Positions 1 to 8,924 of a DNA stretch of 64,000 nt are shown piece by piece (position 1 is the first letter of the stretch; each line of letters begins with the position of its first letter). The notes beneath the pieces are model-generated. The model worked only from the letters and a program-made list of their open reading frames with translations, was not told the DNA's origin and did no database searches. Origin of the DNA: Lysobacter gummosus. GTDB taxonomy: Bacteria > Pseudomonadota > Gammaproteobacteria > Xanthomonadales > Xanthomonadaceae. The stretch spans positions 2,046,001-2,110,000 of the forward strand of contig NZ_CP011131.1 in the NCBI RefSeq assembly GCF_001442805.1. The letters are read 5' to 3'. A program made the translations under genes and the position numbers.

Positions 1-1
1 T

Positions 2-232
2 CACGACATGGGCGGCAATGTCAGCGAGTGGGTGGCCGATTGCTGGCACGACAACTACCGGCGCGCACCGCGCGACGGCGCGGCCTGGTTCAATCCGGGC
101 TGCCGCACGCGGGTATTTCGTGGCGGCTCGTGGTCGAGCTCGCCGGCGCAGACGCGCGCGGCGTGGCGCCAGGGCACCAGCGCGGACACCACCAACGGAC
201 GCCTGGGTTTCCGGGTCGTGCGGGATATTTGA
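2..232 (+). CDS. SUMF1/formylglycine-generating-enzyme family protein, C-terminal fragment
   Basis: The reading frame is open from the left edge of the window, so only the last 76 residues are present. They contain the GGNVSEW motif followed by a Cys-containing loop, an RVFRGGSW block and a terminal GRLGFRVVRD, which is the typical C-terminal signature of the formylglycine-generating-enzyme/SUMF1 fold. Members range from sulfatase-activating oxidases to non-catalytic domains in kinases and iron-dependent oxygenases, so the exact role cannot be decided from this tail. It ends about 150 bases before the next gene on the same strand. Confidence 0.8.
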   Translation, partial: HDMGGNVSEWVADCWHDNYRRAPRDGAAWFNPGCRTRVFRGGSWSSSPAQTRAAWRQGTSADTTNGRLGFRVVRDI

Positions 233-379
233 GTTCGGCCGGCGGCGGTCCATGATGGGGCGCCTGCGGCCGGTCGGCGGCAGGAGTCGAGCGGGTCGAT
301 GCGGCGTTCGCGAAGGCGGCGCGGCGCGATCGCAGGGTAGGGCGTTCAGCGCTCGCAGGCAGGTTTCGGGAGTGTGCAG

Positions 380-1303
380 ATGAGGATCGATCCCCTCGGC
401 AATCAGGCGCAGGGCGGACGGCGCGGATTCGGCGGTTTTCGCTGGTGGATCCTGTTGTTGTTCGGCTTGTATGCGGCGTGGTCGTGGTTCGGCAGCGCCA
501 AGACCGATCCCTACACCGGCGAGAAGGCGCATTACGGCGCCAGCGCCGACGAGGAAGTGCAGCTCGGCGAGCAGGCCTTCGTGCAGGTGCTCAACGACGC
601 CACCGCGCAGCGCGCGCTGTTGCCGTCGGCCTCGCCGCAGAGCCAGGACGTCAGCGAGATAGCCCAACGCCTGATCAACAAGGTGCCGCAGGTGACCCAG
701 GCCTTGGCGCAGCAGAACAATCAGACCGCGCCGGAGGACTACAAGAACTTCAAGTGGAGCGTGGCGGTCATCAATTCGCAGGAGGCCAACGCCTTCTGCC
801 TGCCCGGCGGCAAGATGGCGGTGTACACCGGCCTGCTGCCGGTGACCCAGAACGACGACGCGCTGGCGGTGGTGATGGGGCATGAAATCGCCCACGCGCT
901 GTTGCGCCACGGTTCGCAGCGCATGGCCCAGCAGAAGCTGGTGCAGATGGGGCAGATGGCCGCCGGCATGGCGGTGGGCGGCATGGACCCGCAACAGCAG
1001 CAGATGATCATGGGCGCGCTCGGCGCCGGCGCGCAGTACGGCCTGGTGCTGCCGTACGGCCGCAATCACGAGACACAGGCCGACAAGGTCGGTCTGATGC
1101 TGGCGGCGGCGGCCTGTTACGACCCGCGTCAGGCGATTCCGCTGTGGCAGCGCATGTCGCAACTCGGCGGCGGCCAGCGCCCGCCGGAATTCGCCTCGAC
1201 CCACCCGGATCCGGCCAACCGCATCCAGACGCTGGAGGCGCTGATGCCTACGGCGATGAAGTTCTATGAGGCTAATTGCGCGGGGAAGCCGCTGGCCAGG
1301 TGA
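380..1303 (+). CDS. M48 family membrane-anchored metalloprotease
   Basis: A 307-residue zinc metalloprotease of family M48 (Ste24/HtpX/LoiP-like). One hydrophobic segment near residues 20-40 (RWWILLLFGLYAAWSWF) anchors it in the inner membrane. The HEIAH zinc motif is at residues 168-172 and a downstream ETQAD motif supplies the third ligand. The C-terminal half has the usual tandem EFASTHPDPANRI block found in the periplasmic M48 proteases of proteobacteria. The ATG at 380 is preferred over a GTG two codons upstream because GGGAG lies 7 bases before it. The likely role is quality control of envelope proteins. A second M48 enzyme (htpX) lies about 4 kb away. Confidence 0.85.
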   Translation: MRIDPLGNQAQGGRRGFGGFRWWILLLFGLYAAWSWFGSAKTDPYTGEKAHYGASADEEVQLGEQAFVQVLNDATAQRALLPSASPQSQDVSEIAQRLINKVPQVTQALAQQNNQTAPEDYKNFKWSVAVINSQEANAFCLPGGKMAVYTGLLPVTQNDDALAVVMGHEIAHALLRHGSQRMAQQKLVQMGQMAAGMAVGGMDPQQQQMIMGALGAGAQYGLVLPYGRNHETQADKVGLMLAAAACYDPRQAIPLWQRMSQLGGGQRPPEFASTHPDPANRIQTLEALMPTAMKFYEANCAGKPLAR

Positions 1304-1375
1304 GGTGGCCGCGGCGGTTCGCTTGCGGCGCTGTGCGCTCGTCATTCGAGGTAGGGCGCACACATTTGCTCGTGC

Positions 1376-1755
1376 TCGTCATTCCCGCGAACGCGGGCTG
1401 CGCTTTACTTCGGGGGAGCCGAACATCCAGAGACTTCAGAGTCGTGTGGCGATAAAGCCCTGGATCCCCGCCTTCGCGGGGATGACGTACGGGTAGAGCG
1501 CGCGCGTTTGCTCTTGCTTTTGCTCGTCATTCCCGCGAGGGCGGGAATCCAGAGGCTTCAGAGTCATGTTGCGATAAAGCCCCGGATCCCCGCCTTCGCG
1601 GGGATGACGTACGGGGTGAGGCGTGCGCGTCTGCTCTTGCTCGTCATTCCCGCGAACGCGGGAATCCAGCGACTTTTCTGCCGGATCGCGAAAGACACTG
1701 GATGTTCGGCTCCGCCGAAGTAAAGCGGAGCCCGCGTTCGCGGGAATGACGGACG
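1376..1755. repeat. Array of GTCATTCCCGCGAANGCGGGAATCCAG-type repeats in alternating orientation
   Basis: At least six copies of a short palindromic element can be read. Forward copies (CGTCATTCCCGCGA...GCGGG) start near 1379, 1529 and 1644. Reverse copies (CCCGC..TCGCGGGGATGACG) end near 1486, 1609 and 1750. Two outer copies also carry the sequence CTTTACTTCGG..GAGCCGAACATCCAG, in opposite orientation at about 1400-1435 and 1690-1735, so the whole block behaves like a large inverted repeat. A shortened single copy occurs at 39302-39327. Such elements are common dispersed intergenic repeats in several proteobacteria. They may act as transcript-end hairpins between the convergent flanking genes. 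Confidence 0.85.
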
Positions 1756-1780
1756 TGAGAGGACGTGGGCAGCCACAATC

Positions 1781-1835
1781 CGACTTCGACTTCGACTTCG
1801 ACTCCCGAGTCCCGGGTCCCGGGTCCCGAGTCCCA
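1781..1835. repeat. Short tandem hexamer (CTTCGA) and heptamer (CCCGAGT/CCCGGGT) tract
   Basis: Three to four CTTCGA hexamers run directly into about four CCCGRGT heptamers. The tract ends six bases before the stop codon of the reductase gene on the minus strand. It resembles in unit length and position the TTCCCGA heptamer array after fimX and the GAATCCC heptamers in the arginine cluster. Confidence 0.85.
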
Positions 1836-1840
1836 GCCCC

Positions 1841-2581
1841 TCAAAAACTCATAAACAACCCACCATTCACGGGAATATTCGCCCCGGTAATGAACCCCGC
1901 CTCCTCGGCGGTCAAGAACTCCACTGTGCGCGCGATCTCGCTGGGCTTGCCCAGGCGACCGACCGGGACGCTGTCGATGATCTTGCCGCGGATGTCCTCG
2001 GCGATCGCCATCACCATCGCGGTTTCGCAATACCCCGGCGACACCGAGTTCACCGTCACGCCCTTGCGCGCGACCTCGCGCGCCAGCGCCATCGTGAAGC
2101 CGTGCATGCCGGCCTTGGCCGCGGAGTAGTTGGTCTGGCCGAACTGGCCGGTCTGGCCGTTGACCGAGCTGATGTTGACGATGCGGCCGAAGCCGCGCTC
2201 GGCCATGCCATCGACCGCATGCCGGCACAGGTTGAACACGCCGTCGAGATTGACGCTGAGCACGTCGTCCCAGGCGCGCTTTTCCATCTTGCGCAAGCTG
2301 CCGTCGCGGGTGATGCCGGCGGCGTTGACCAGGATGTCGATCGCGCCGTCCTCGCCCACGATGCGTTCGATCGCCGCGCCGCAATCGTCGTAGTCGGCGA
2401 CGTTGGCCGCTTCGAAGCGGATGTCGAAGCCGTCGGTGAGCGCGGCGAATTGCGCGATGCGTTCTTCGCGCGCGCCCAGGTCCAGCGCGATCACGCGGCG
2501 TCCGGCGCGCGCCAGCGACAGGCAGATTTCGGTGCCCAGGCCGCCGATGCCGCCGCTGACCACGGCGATGCGTTTGTTCAT
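1841..2581 (-). CDS. phbB: Acetoacetyl-CoA reductase-like SDR (PhbB-type), copy 1
   Basis: A 246-residue classical short-chain dehydrogenase/reductase. The cofactor motif GGIGGLG is near residue 10, followed by NAAG, the catalytic Ser of NISSVNG, and YSAAKAG with the YxxxK pair. The SSVNGQTGQFGQTNYSAAKAGMHGFT stretch is characteristic of PhbB, the NADPH-dependent reductase making (R)-3-hydroxybutyryl-CoA for polyhydroxyalkanoate synthesis. The ATG ending at 2581 has a GGGGA ribosome site; a TTG five codons upstream is less likely. Lies 170 bases downstream of phaR and parallels a second reductase on the other side of phaR. Confidence 0.85.
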   Translation of the reverse strand: MNKRIAVVSGGIGGLGTEICLSLARAGRRVIALDLGAREERIAQFAALTDGFDIRFEAANVADYDDCGAAIERIVGEDGAIDILVNAAGITRDGSLRKMEKRAWDDVLSVNLDGVFNLCRHAVDGMAERGFGRIVNISSVNGQTGQFGQTNYSAAKAGMHGFTMALAREVARKGVTVNSVSPGYCETAMVMAIAEDIRGKIIDSVPVGRLGKPSEIARTVEFLTAEEAGFITGANIPVNGGLFMSF

Positions 2582-2751
2582 GTCGGTTCCCCACAACGAG
2601 AGACGCGCCGCATGCCGGCGAGCCCTGAATTCACGGATAGCGGCCGCCGCCAGGCGAGCGGACGCGGAAGATTCACGCGCCCCGGCACCGTCCCCACGGC
2701 CCGCGAACGATCATCCGCGCCGATGCGCGGCGCGCAAGAAAAAAGCGCGGC

Positions 2752-3240
2752 TCAACGCTCGCGCTTGGTATCGGTCTTCTGCTTCGGCGTGACCGGCTGG
2801 CCCACGCTTCCGGAAAGATTTTGCTGGAACTCTTTCCACAAGGTCAGGTTGCGCTCGGTGAGCTGATTCATCATCGCCCACGGCGTCTGCCCGAGCATGC
2901 CGCCCATCTGGTTGCGGAAGGTCTGTTGCTGATCGAGGAACACCTGCATCGATCGTTCCAGGTAGTTGCCCATGAAGCCCTGCAGCGAGTCGCCGTAGAA
3001 GCGGATGATCTGGCTCAACAACTGCGTGGAGAGCACCGGTTCGCCGTCTTGTTCGTGCTCGGCGATGATCTGCAGCAGCACTTGCCGGGTGAGGTCGTCG
3101 CCGGAGCGCGCGTCGCGCACTTCGAACTCTTCGCCATCGACGATGAGTTGTCGCACGTCCTCGATGGTGATGTAGCTGGAGATCTCGGTGTCGTAAAGAC
3201 GACGGTTCGGATACTTCTTGATGATGCGGGTCGAGGCCAT
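2752..3240 (-). CDS. phaR: Polyhydroxyalkanoate synthesis repressor PhaR
   Basis: 162 residues. The N-terminal PHB/PHA accumulation regulator DNA-binding domain (residues 3-65) has the typical RIIKKYPNRRLYDTE start and ITIEDVRQLI. It is followed by the PHB-accumulation domain (LLSQIIRFYGDSLQGFMGNYLE). PhaR binds DNA upstream of phasin and reductase genes and is titrated off by nascent PHA granules. Its position between two acetoacetyl-CoA reductase genes on the same strand supports the role. No PHA synthase (phaC) gene is in this window. The C-terminus is polar and charged (KQKTDTKRER). Confidence 0.92.
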   Translation of the reverse strand: MASTRIIKKYPNRRLYDTEISSYITIEDVRQLIVDGEEFEVRDARSGDDLTRQVLLQIIAEHEQDGEPVLSTQLLSQIIRFYGDSLQGFMGNYLERSMQVFLDQQQTFRNQMGGMLGQTPWAMMNQLTERNLTLWKEFQQNLSGSVGQPVTPKQKTDTKRER

Positions 3241-3576
3241 TGAGCTTTGGCTCTAAAAACGTGGTGCCTTGCAGCATGGCGCAGGGCGCAGGGGCTTGCA
3301 ACAGGGGCGTGCGGGAGGCTGCGCAGGGCGGGCTGCCACGGCCGCGCGGGATATTCGCCGCGCCCGCGCCCGATCCGCCGCCGGGCCCGAACGGGCGGTA
3401 AAAAACCCTTCGAATCAGCCCTCAAGCGCGCAATCGTCAAGGCCGCCGGCCGGGCCGGGAGCGTGCCGGATCGGTAAACCGAAGGGTTCGCGATTTTCGT
3501 GGAAGCAACGCTTGCGCGCCGCCGGTGCGCGGAGCCGGAGACCTGAACAGGCCTCCGGCCCGAACGCGCGCCAGGC
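3241..3576. other. Intergenic region between phaR and second reductase
   Basis: 336 bases of GC-rich sequence. It should hold the promoter for phaR on the minus strand, but no clear -35/-10 pair, terminator or palindrome can be identified by eye. No convincing small gene. Confidence 0.5.
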
Positions 3577-4317
<741 letters not shown>

Positions 4318-4359
4318 GCTGAGCTCTCCTTGACCGCGAAGGGCGGTCTCGTCCCGATT

Positions 4360-5352
4360 CTAGACAGCATTCGCGCAAGGATCGTTGTGCATCGCGGCGA
4401 GACCGGAGACGGTCTGCGGAATCTGTGCCGGGCTGAACGAAACCCGTGCCGCGGCGAGCAATTGCGTGACAGTCGCCACCTCATCCAGGGTGTGCGGATC
4501 CTGGCCTAGCGCCTGCCATGCGGCGCGCAGCGCCGGCAGCGGATCGGCGGGATCGAGCGGATGGGCGGCGTCGGATTTGGACAGCTTGCGGCCGTTCGCG
4601 TCGAGCAGCAGCGGCAGATGCGCGTAGTCCGGCGTGGCCAGGCCAAGCGCGCGCTGCAGCAGGATCTGGCGCGCGGTGGAATCGAGCAGATCCGCGCCGC
4701 GGACCACTTCGGTGATGCCCTGGTCGGCGTCGTCCACGACCACCGCCAGTTGATAGGCCCAGTAGCCGTCGGCGCGGCGCAGGACGAAGTCGCCGACTTC
4801 GCGGGCGACATCCTGGTGCTGCGGGCCGAGAATCGTATCGACGAAATCGACCGCGGCGCCGTCGGCCACGCGCAGGCGGATCGCCGGCTGCGGCGCGCCG
4901 TGTCCCGGGCGCGGCGCGGCGGCCACGCAGTGGCGATGGATGCCGCCGCTGGCGGCGAGGTCGCTGCGGCTGCAATGGCAGGCGAAGGCGAGGCCGGCGT
5001 CGAGCAGGCGATCCAGCGCGGCCTGATACAGCCCATGGCGATCGCTTTGCCGGATCACCGCTTCGTCGCTGTGCAGGCCGAACGCGGCCAGCGCCTGCAA
5101 CTGGCGCTGGGCGGCGCCGGGAACTTCGCGCGGCGGATCGAGGTCTTCGATACGTACCAGCCACGCGCCGTCGTGATGGCGCGCCAGCAGCCAGCTGCCG
5201 AACGCCGCCAGCAGCGAGCCGGCGTGCAGTTCGCCGGTGGGCGAGGGCGCGAAGCGGCCGCGGTAGCGCACGCGCGCCGCGGCCGGCCGCCCGGCCGATG
5301 GACGGGCCGAGGGATCGGTAGGCGACTGGGCTTCGGCAGGATGTCCGGACAA
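4360..5352 (-). CDS. gluQ: Glutamyl-Q tRNA(Asp) synthetase
   Basis: 330 residues, similar to the catalytic half of GluRS and lacking the anticodon-binding domain, as expected for GluQRS. This enzyme attaches glutamate to the queuosine of tRNA-Asp. Class I signatures are present: [14 protein letters not shown] (HIGH variant HAGS) and KLSKSD (KMSKS variant). A CHC...C cluster in the CHCSRSD region corresponds to the zinc-binding site. The start is uncertain. The longest frame begins with TTG at 5352, but the first 27 residues are low complexity and a GTG at 5271 would begin just before the catalytic core. Divergent from htpX. Confidence 0.88.
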   Translation of the reverse strand: MSGHPAEAQSPTDPSARPSAGRPAAARVRYRGRFAPSPTGELHAGSLLAAFGSWLLARHHDGAWLVRIEDLDPPREVPGAAQRQLQALAAFGLHSDEAVIRQSDRHGLYQAALDRLLDAGLAFACHCSRSDLAASGGIHRHCVAAAPRPGHGAPQPAIRLRVADGAAVDFVDTILGPQHQDVAREVGDFVLRRADGYWAYQLAVVVDDADQGITEVVRGADLLDSTARQILLQRALGLATPDYAHLPLLLDANGRKLSKSDAAHPLDPADPLPALRAAWQALGQDPHTLDEVATVTQLLAAARVSFSPAQIPQTVSGLAAMHNDPCANAV

Positions 5353-5515
5353 TGAACGAAGGCTCGCGCGGCGGTGGGTTTACGGCCGATTCTCGTTGAA
5401 TTAACCGCCGCTTTGCCACATTTGAACTATCGCGGCGTTGCGCCGCGGACAAACAACGACAGGGACCGTCGCCCTGAAGCCGCGCATGGTGCGCGGCACG
5501 ATACGCCCTACGACC

Positions 5516-6430
5516 ATGTTCAAACGCATAGCGCTTTTCCTCGCCACCAACCTGGCCGTGCTGGTGCTGCTCGGCATCGTGATGTCGGTGCTGCAGAACG
5601 TCTTCGGCATCCGTCTGGGCAATAACGGCGCGATCCTGGTGATGGCGGCGGTGTTCGGTTTCGGCGGTTCGCTGATTTCGCTGCTGATGTCCAAGTGGAT
5701 CGCCAAGCGCACTACCGGCGCCTACGTCATCGAGCAGCCGCGCAATGCCGACGAGCAGTGGCTGGTGTCGACCGTGCGCCGCCAGGCCGAAGCGGCCGGC
5801 ATCGGCATGCCCGAGGTCGCGATCTATGAGGCGCCGGAAATCAACGCCTTCGCCACCGGCGCCAATCGCAACAACGCGCTGGTCGCGGTGTCGACCGGCC
5901 TGCTGCGGGCGATGACCCGCGACGAGGCCGAGGCGGTGCTCGCGCACGAAGTCAGCCACGTCGCCAACGGAGACATGGTGACGATGGCGCTGATCCAGGG
6001 CGTGCTCAACACCTTCGTGCTGGTGGCCGCGCGCGTGGTCGGCGGCTGGATCGACGCGATGATGAGCGGCGGACGCGAGTCGCGCGGCCCGGGCCTGTTT
6101 TATTTCGTGACGGTGTTCGTGCTGGATATCGTGTTCGGCATTCTGGCCAGCATGATCGTGATGGCGTTCTCGCGGTATCGCGAGTTCCGCGCCGACGCGG
6201 GCGGTGCGCGTCTGGCTGGGCGGCAGAAGATGATCGCGGCGTTGCAGCGTTTGTCGCAGACCTATGGCGAGAGCACGCTGCCCAAGCAGGTGCAGGCGTT
6301 CGGTATCAGCGGCGCGGTCGGTCATGGTCTGTCGAAGCTGATGCGCAGCCATCCGCCGCTGGAGGAGCGCATCGCGGCGTTGCGCAATGCGCCGCAGGAG
6401 CAGGTGGGTGGGGGCGTGGTTGCTCGTTGA
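5516..6430 (+). CDS. htpX: Heat-shock protease HtpX (M48B)
   Basis: 304 residues. Two N-terminal membrane segments (about residues 4-27 and 38-58) precede the cytoplasmic metalloprotease domain. The HEVSH zinc motif is at residues 144-148. Two further hydrophobic segments follow (about 158-180 and 195-215), then [10 protein letters not shown] with the third zinc ligand. HtpX cleaves damaged inner-membrane proteins together with FtsH. The ATG at 5516 gives the conserved MFKRI start; the longer upstream frame is not supported. The gene ends shortly before a palindromic repeat and a bidirectional terminator. Confidence 0.93.
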   Translation: MFKRIALFLATNLAVLVLLGIVMSVLQNVFGIRLGNNGAILVMAAVFGFGGSLISLLMSKWIAKRTTGAYVIEQPRNADEQWLVSTVRRQAEAAGIGMPEVAIYEAPEINAFATGANRNNALVAVSTGLLRAMTRDEAEAVLAHEVSHVANGDMVTMALIQGVLNTFVLVAARVVGGWIDAMMSGGRESRGPGLFYFVTVFVLDIVFGILASMIVMAFSRYREFRADAGGARLAGRQKMIAALQRLSQTYGESTLPKQVQAFGISGAVGHGLSKLMRSHPPLEERIAALRNAPQEQVGGGVVAR

Positions 6431-6456
6431 GGCAAGAGCAAGAGCGAATCCCCCAG

Positions 6457-6479
6457 CCCCCCCTTTTTCAAAGGGGGGG
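6457..6479. repeat. Dispersed palindrome CCCCCTTTTTCAAAGGGGG, copy 1
   Basis: The copy sits between htpX and the terminator and is preceded by AGCGAATCCCC. Two more copies of the same element in opposite orientations lie at 33896-33914 and 33994-34015, with the same flanking AAAGCGAATCCCC context. A dispersed intergenic repeat able to fold into a GC-rich hairpin. Confidence 0.85.
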
Positions 6480-6503
6480 AACAGCAACAGCTGAAGCAAA
6501 AAG

Positions 6504-6535
6504 CAAAAAAAGCCCGCCGAAAGGCGGGCTTTTTG
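6504..6535. terminator. Bidirectional Rho-independent terminator
   Basis: Stem AGCCCGCC / GGCGGGCT with a GAAA tetraloop at 6511-6530. An A-run precedes it and a T-run follows it, so it can stop both htpX (plus strand) and fimX (minus strand). Confidence 0.92.
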
Positions 6536-6554
6536 TTGGGTGAGGTTTTAGCCT

Positions 6555-6643
6555 TTCCCGATTCCCGATTCCCGATTCCCGATTCCCGATTCCCGATTCC
6601 CGATTCCCGATTCCCGATTCCCGATTCCCGATTCCCGATTCCC
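6555..6643. repeat. Heptanucleotide tandem array (TTCCCGA) x about 12.7
   Basis: Nearly perfect head-to-tail copies of TTCCCGA with no interspersed spacers, ending four bases before the fimX stop codon. Because the unit is seven bases, length changes would not be expected to preserve any reading frame. There is no CRISPR-like structure. Confidence 0.97.
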
Positions 6644-6647
6644 AGCC

Positions 6648-8747
6648 TTACTGGAAGTCGTAATCCATATCCGGCCCCGCCGCGGCCAGGAAGTGGCCCT
6701 GGGCGTAGTCGATGCCGGCGGCGAACAGCAGGCTCATGCTGGCCGCGTCCTGGACGAACTCGGCGATGGTCTGCCGGCCCAGTTCGCGCGCCTTTTCGGC
6801 GATTTCGCGCACGCGCTGCTGGTGGTCGGGGTTGGAGGTGAGGTCTTCCATGTAGCTGCGGTCGATCTTGAGGAAGGCCGCGTCGAAATGGGTCAGCAGC
6901 TGGAACGAATTCAGGCCGGCGCCGAATTGCTCCAGACCCACGCGCACGCCGTAGTGGTAGATGCGCGACTGGAACTCCTGCGCCGCGCGCAGGTTGGTGA
7001 ATACCTTCGACTCGGGCAACTGCAGCACCAGCAGCTTGCCGTCGGCGCCGTGCTTGGCCAGCAGTTCGACGATGTGCTGCTGCAGGCTTTCGTCCTGCAG
7101 CGAGGCCTGGGTGATCTTGACCAGCAAGGTGGTGCGGCGTCCCTGGCGCATGCGCTCGCCGATCACCTGGATCGCGCGGCCCACCACCCAGCGGTCGATT
7201 TCCCACAGCAGGCCGTGTTCTTCCGCCACCTGCAGGAACGACAGCGGCTGCACCAGCTCGCCGCCGCCTTCGTCGGTGCCCGGGCCCAGGTTCTGCATGC
7301 GCAGATAGGCCTCGTACATCTCGATCGGCTCGCCGTGCAGGTTGATCAGCGGCTGGTAGTTCATCACGAAGCGGTCGGCGTCGAGCGCGTCGCGGATGCG
7401 CGCGACCCAGGCGGCGATGCGTTCTTCCTCGGCGCGATCGGCCGCGCCCGGGTCGAACAGCTCGATGCGGTTGCCGCCGATGTCGCTGGCCGATTGCAGG
7501 CATTGCGCGGCCTTGCCCAGCACCGCGGTGACGCTGGCGATCTTCTCGCCGATCTGCACGCCGCCGACGCTGGCGGTGGCGCTGAGCGAAAGATGGTCGG
7601 TTTCCAGCACCCGCGCCGAGAACGCTTCGCGCAGCTTGTCGCCCAGGCCAGAGGTGTGCGAATGATCGCTGTGCAGGGTCAGCACCGCGAACTGGTGTTC
7701 GCCGAAGCGCGCGGCGACGTCGTCCGGGCCGATCGCTTCGCGCAGACGCTCGCCGCAGGCCTTGATCAGCTGGTCGGCCTGGTCCAGGCCGATTTCCTGC
7801 AACAACTGGTTGTAGTGGTCCGGCTCGATCAGCAGCAGGCCGTGATGCGCCGAGTTCTGCGCCGCGTCGGCGACCGCGTCTTCGAGCGCGCGCAGGAAGG
7901 TCGCGCGGTTAAGCAAGCCGGTGACCTGGTCGCGCTGACGCAAGGCTTCGACCTCGCGCGCCAGTTCCGGATCGACCTCCTGCCGGCGCAGCACCACCTG
8001 CAGGCATTGCTCGCCTTCGTAGGTGGCCGCGGTGAATTCCATCACCGCCGGGAAGGCGTTGCCGTCGAGCGCGCGGGCCTGGGTTTCGTAGGTCGGCGGC
8101 GGCGTTTCGCCCTTGCTGAGCTGCTTGAGCAATTGCTTGAAGCCATCGACCTGGCCGGGCGCGACCAGATCGAGCAGGGACATGCCCTCGATGTCCTCGA
8201 AGGACTCGAAGCCAAAAATTTCCAGGTACGCGGCATTGGCACGGATGTGCATGCCTTCGTGGATGTAGGCGATGGGGTCGCGCGAGGAATCGATCAGCGC
8301 ATCGCAGCGGCGCTCGGTCTCGCGCACCTGCGCTTCCAGGCGGCGCAGCGAGCGGCGGGCTTCCAGGTCGGCCCATTCGGCGCGGACCACGTTCTGCAGA
8401 TGGCTGATGTTGGAGCGCAGCACGATGCCGCGCGCGCCGATCTCCATCACCCCGAGCACGGCGGCCTCGTCCACGGCCTCCATCAGCACCAGCACCGGCA
8501 GGTCCTTGCCGCTGGCGTCCACGCTCTGCATCAGCTTGAGCAGGGAGATGTTGCGCGAATTGCGCGCGGCCAACACCAGATCCGGCGGATGCTGCAGGAT
8601 CAGCGCCGACAGTTCCTGCTCGTTCTCGGGGCGGGTGGGCCGCACCGCGATACCGCTGTTGCGCAGCGCGCTGACGATGGCTTCGGCCGCCTCGACGCTG
8701 TCGTCGACGATCAGCAAGCGCAACACCATGTCTTTGCCGAATTGCAT
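6648..8747 (-). CDS. fimX: FimX-like REC-PAS-GGDEF-EAL c-di-GMP effector
   Basis: 699 residues with a receiver-like domain (about 7-120), PAS (about 150-270), degenerate GGDEF (about 285-440) and EAL (about 450-695). Both enzymatic domains look inactive. The GGDEF loop reads FGEHQF, the EAL motif reads EAY, the metal-binding DD pair of DDFG is EQ (LEQFGAG), and the catalytic Asn strand is LVKIT. This order and pattern fit FimX, which binds c-di-GMP through its inactive EAL domain and signals to PilZ/PilB in type IV pilus assembly. The start is set by GGAGGTGG before the ATG at 8747. A strong terminator and a heptamer array follow the stop. Confidence 0.78.
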   Translation of the reverse strand: MQFGKDMVLRLLIVDDSVEAAEAIVSALRNSGIAVRPTRPENEQELSALILQHPPDLVLAARNSRNISLLKLMQSVDASGKDLPVLVLMEAVDEAAVLGVMEIGARGIVLRSNISHLQNVVRAEWADLEARRSLRRLEAQVRETERRCDALIDSSRDPIAYIHEGMHIRANAAYLEIFGFESFEDIEGMSLLDLVAPGQVDGFKQLLKQLSKGETPPPTYETQARALDGNAFPAVMEFTAATYEGEQCLQVVLRRQEVDPELAREVEALRQRDQVTGLLNRATFLRALEDAVADAAQNSAHHGLLLIEPDHYNQLLQEIGLDQADQLIKACGERLREAIGPDDVAARFGEHQFAVLTLHSDHSHTSGLGDKLREAFSARVLETDHLSLSATASVGGVQIGEKIASVTAVLGKAAQCLQSASDIGGNRIELFDPGAADRAEEERIAAWVARIRDALDADRFVMNYQPLINLHGEPIEMYEAYLRMQNLGPGTDEGGGELVQPLSFLQVAEEHGLLWEIDRWVVGRAIQVIGERMRQGRRTTLLVKITQASLQDESLQQHIVELLAKHGADGKLLVLQLPESKVFTNLRAAQEFQSRIYHYGVRVGLEQFGAGLNSFQLLTHFDAAFLKIDRSYMEDLTSNPDHQQRVREIAEKARELGRQTIAEFVQDAASMSLLFAAGIDYAQGHFLAAAGPDMDYDFQ

Positions 8748-8924
8748 TGACCACCTCCGTGGGCCGGTTTTATGACACGAAGCACCGGCCTCGTCCACGC
8801 AAGGACGAGAATCTGTGACCCGTTATAGGGTTCGATCACGCAAAGAGTGCATCGCTTACGCTGTTGTGCTTGCGCCGCGTGCTATCGCTGCGTTCCCCGA
8901 TCAAACCCCATCCAGATTACAACC

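Larger units (their letters stand above)
1304..1840. other. Repeat-filled intergenic region
   Basis: 537 bases with no credible gene. The space between the convergent M48 protease and reductase genes is almost wholly occupied by the GTCATTCCCGCG-type repeat copies and the hexamer/heptamer tract listed separately. Short open frames here are translations of the repeats. Confidence 0.8.

Noticed and set aside
1266..2129. Short open frames containing VIPAKAGI/AFAGMT-like peptides
   Set aside because: They are translations of the GTCATTCCCGCG repeat, a common source of false gene calls.
4481..6499. 672-codon minus-strand frame across gluQ and htpX
   Set aside because: Runs antisense through htpX and out of frame through gluQ; His/Arg-rich shadow with no family features.
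6555..6643. Possible CRISPR array
   Set aside because: The repeat units are seven bases, directly joined, with no spacers and no cas genes nearby.
6693..8750. 685-codon open frame antisense to fimX
   Set aside because: Complement of a high-GC coding gene; the translation is Ala/Gly/His/Val-rich without a domain, while the opposite strand has clear REC-PAS-GGDEF-EAL motifs.
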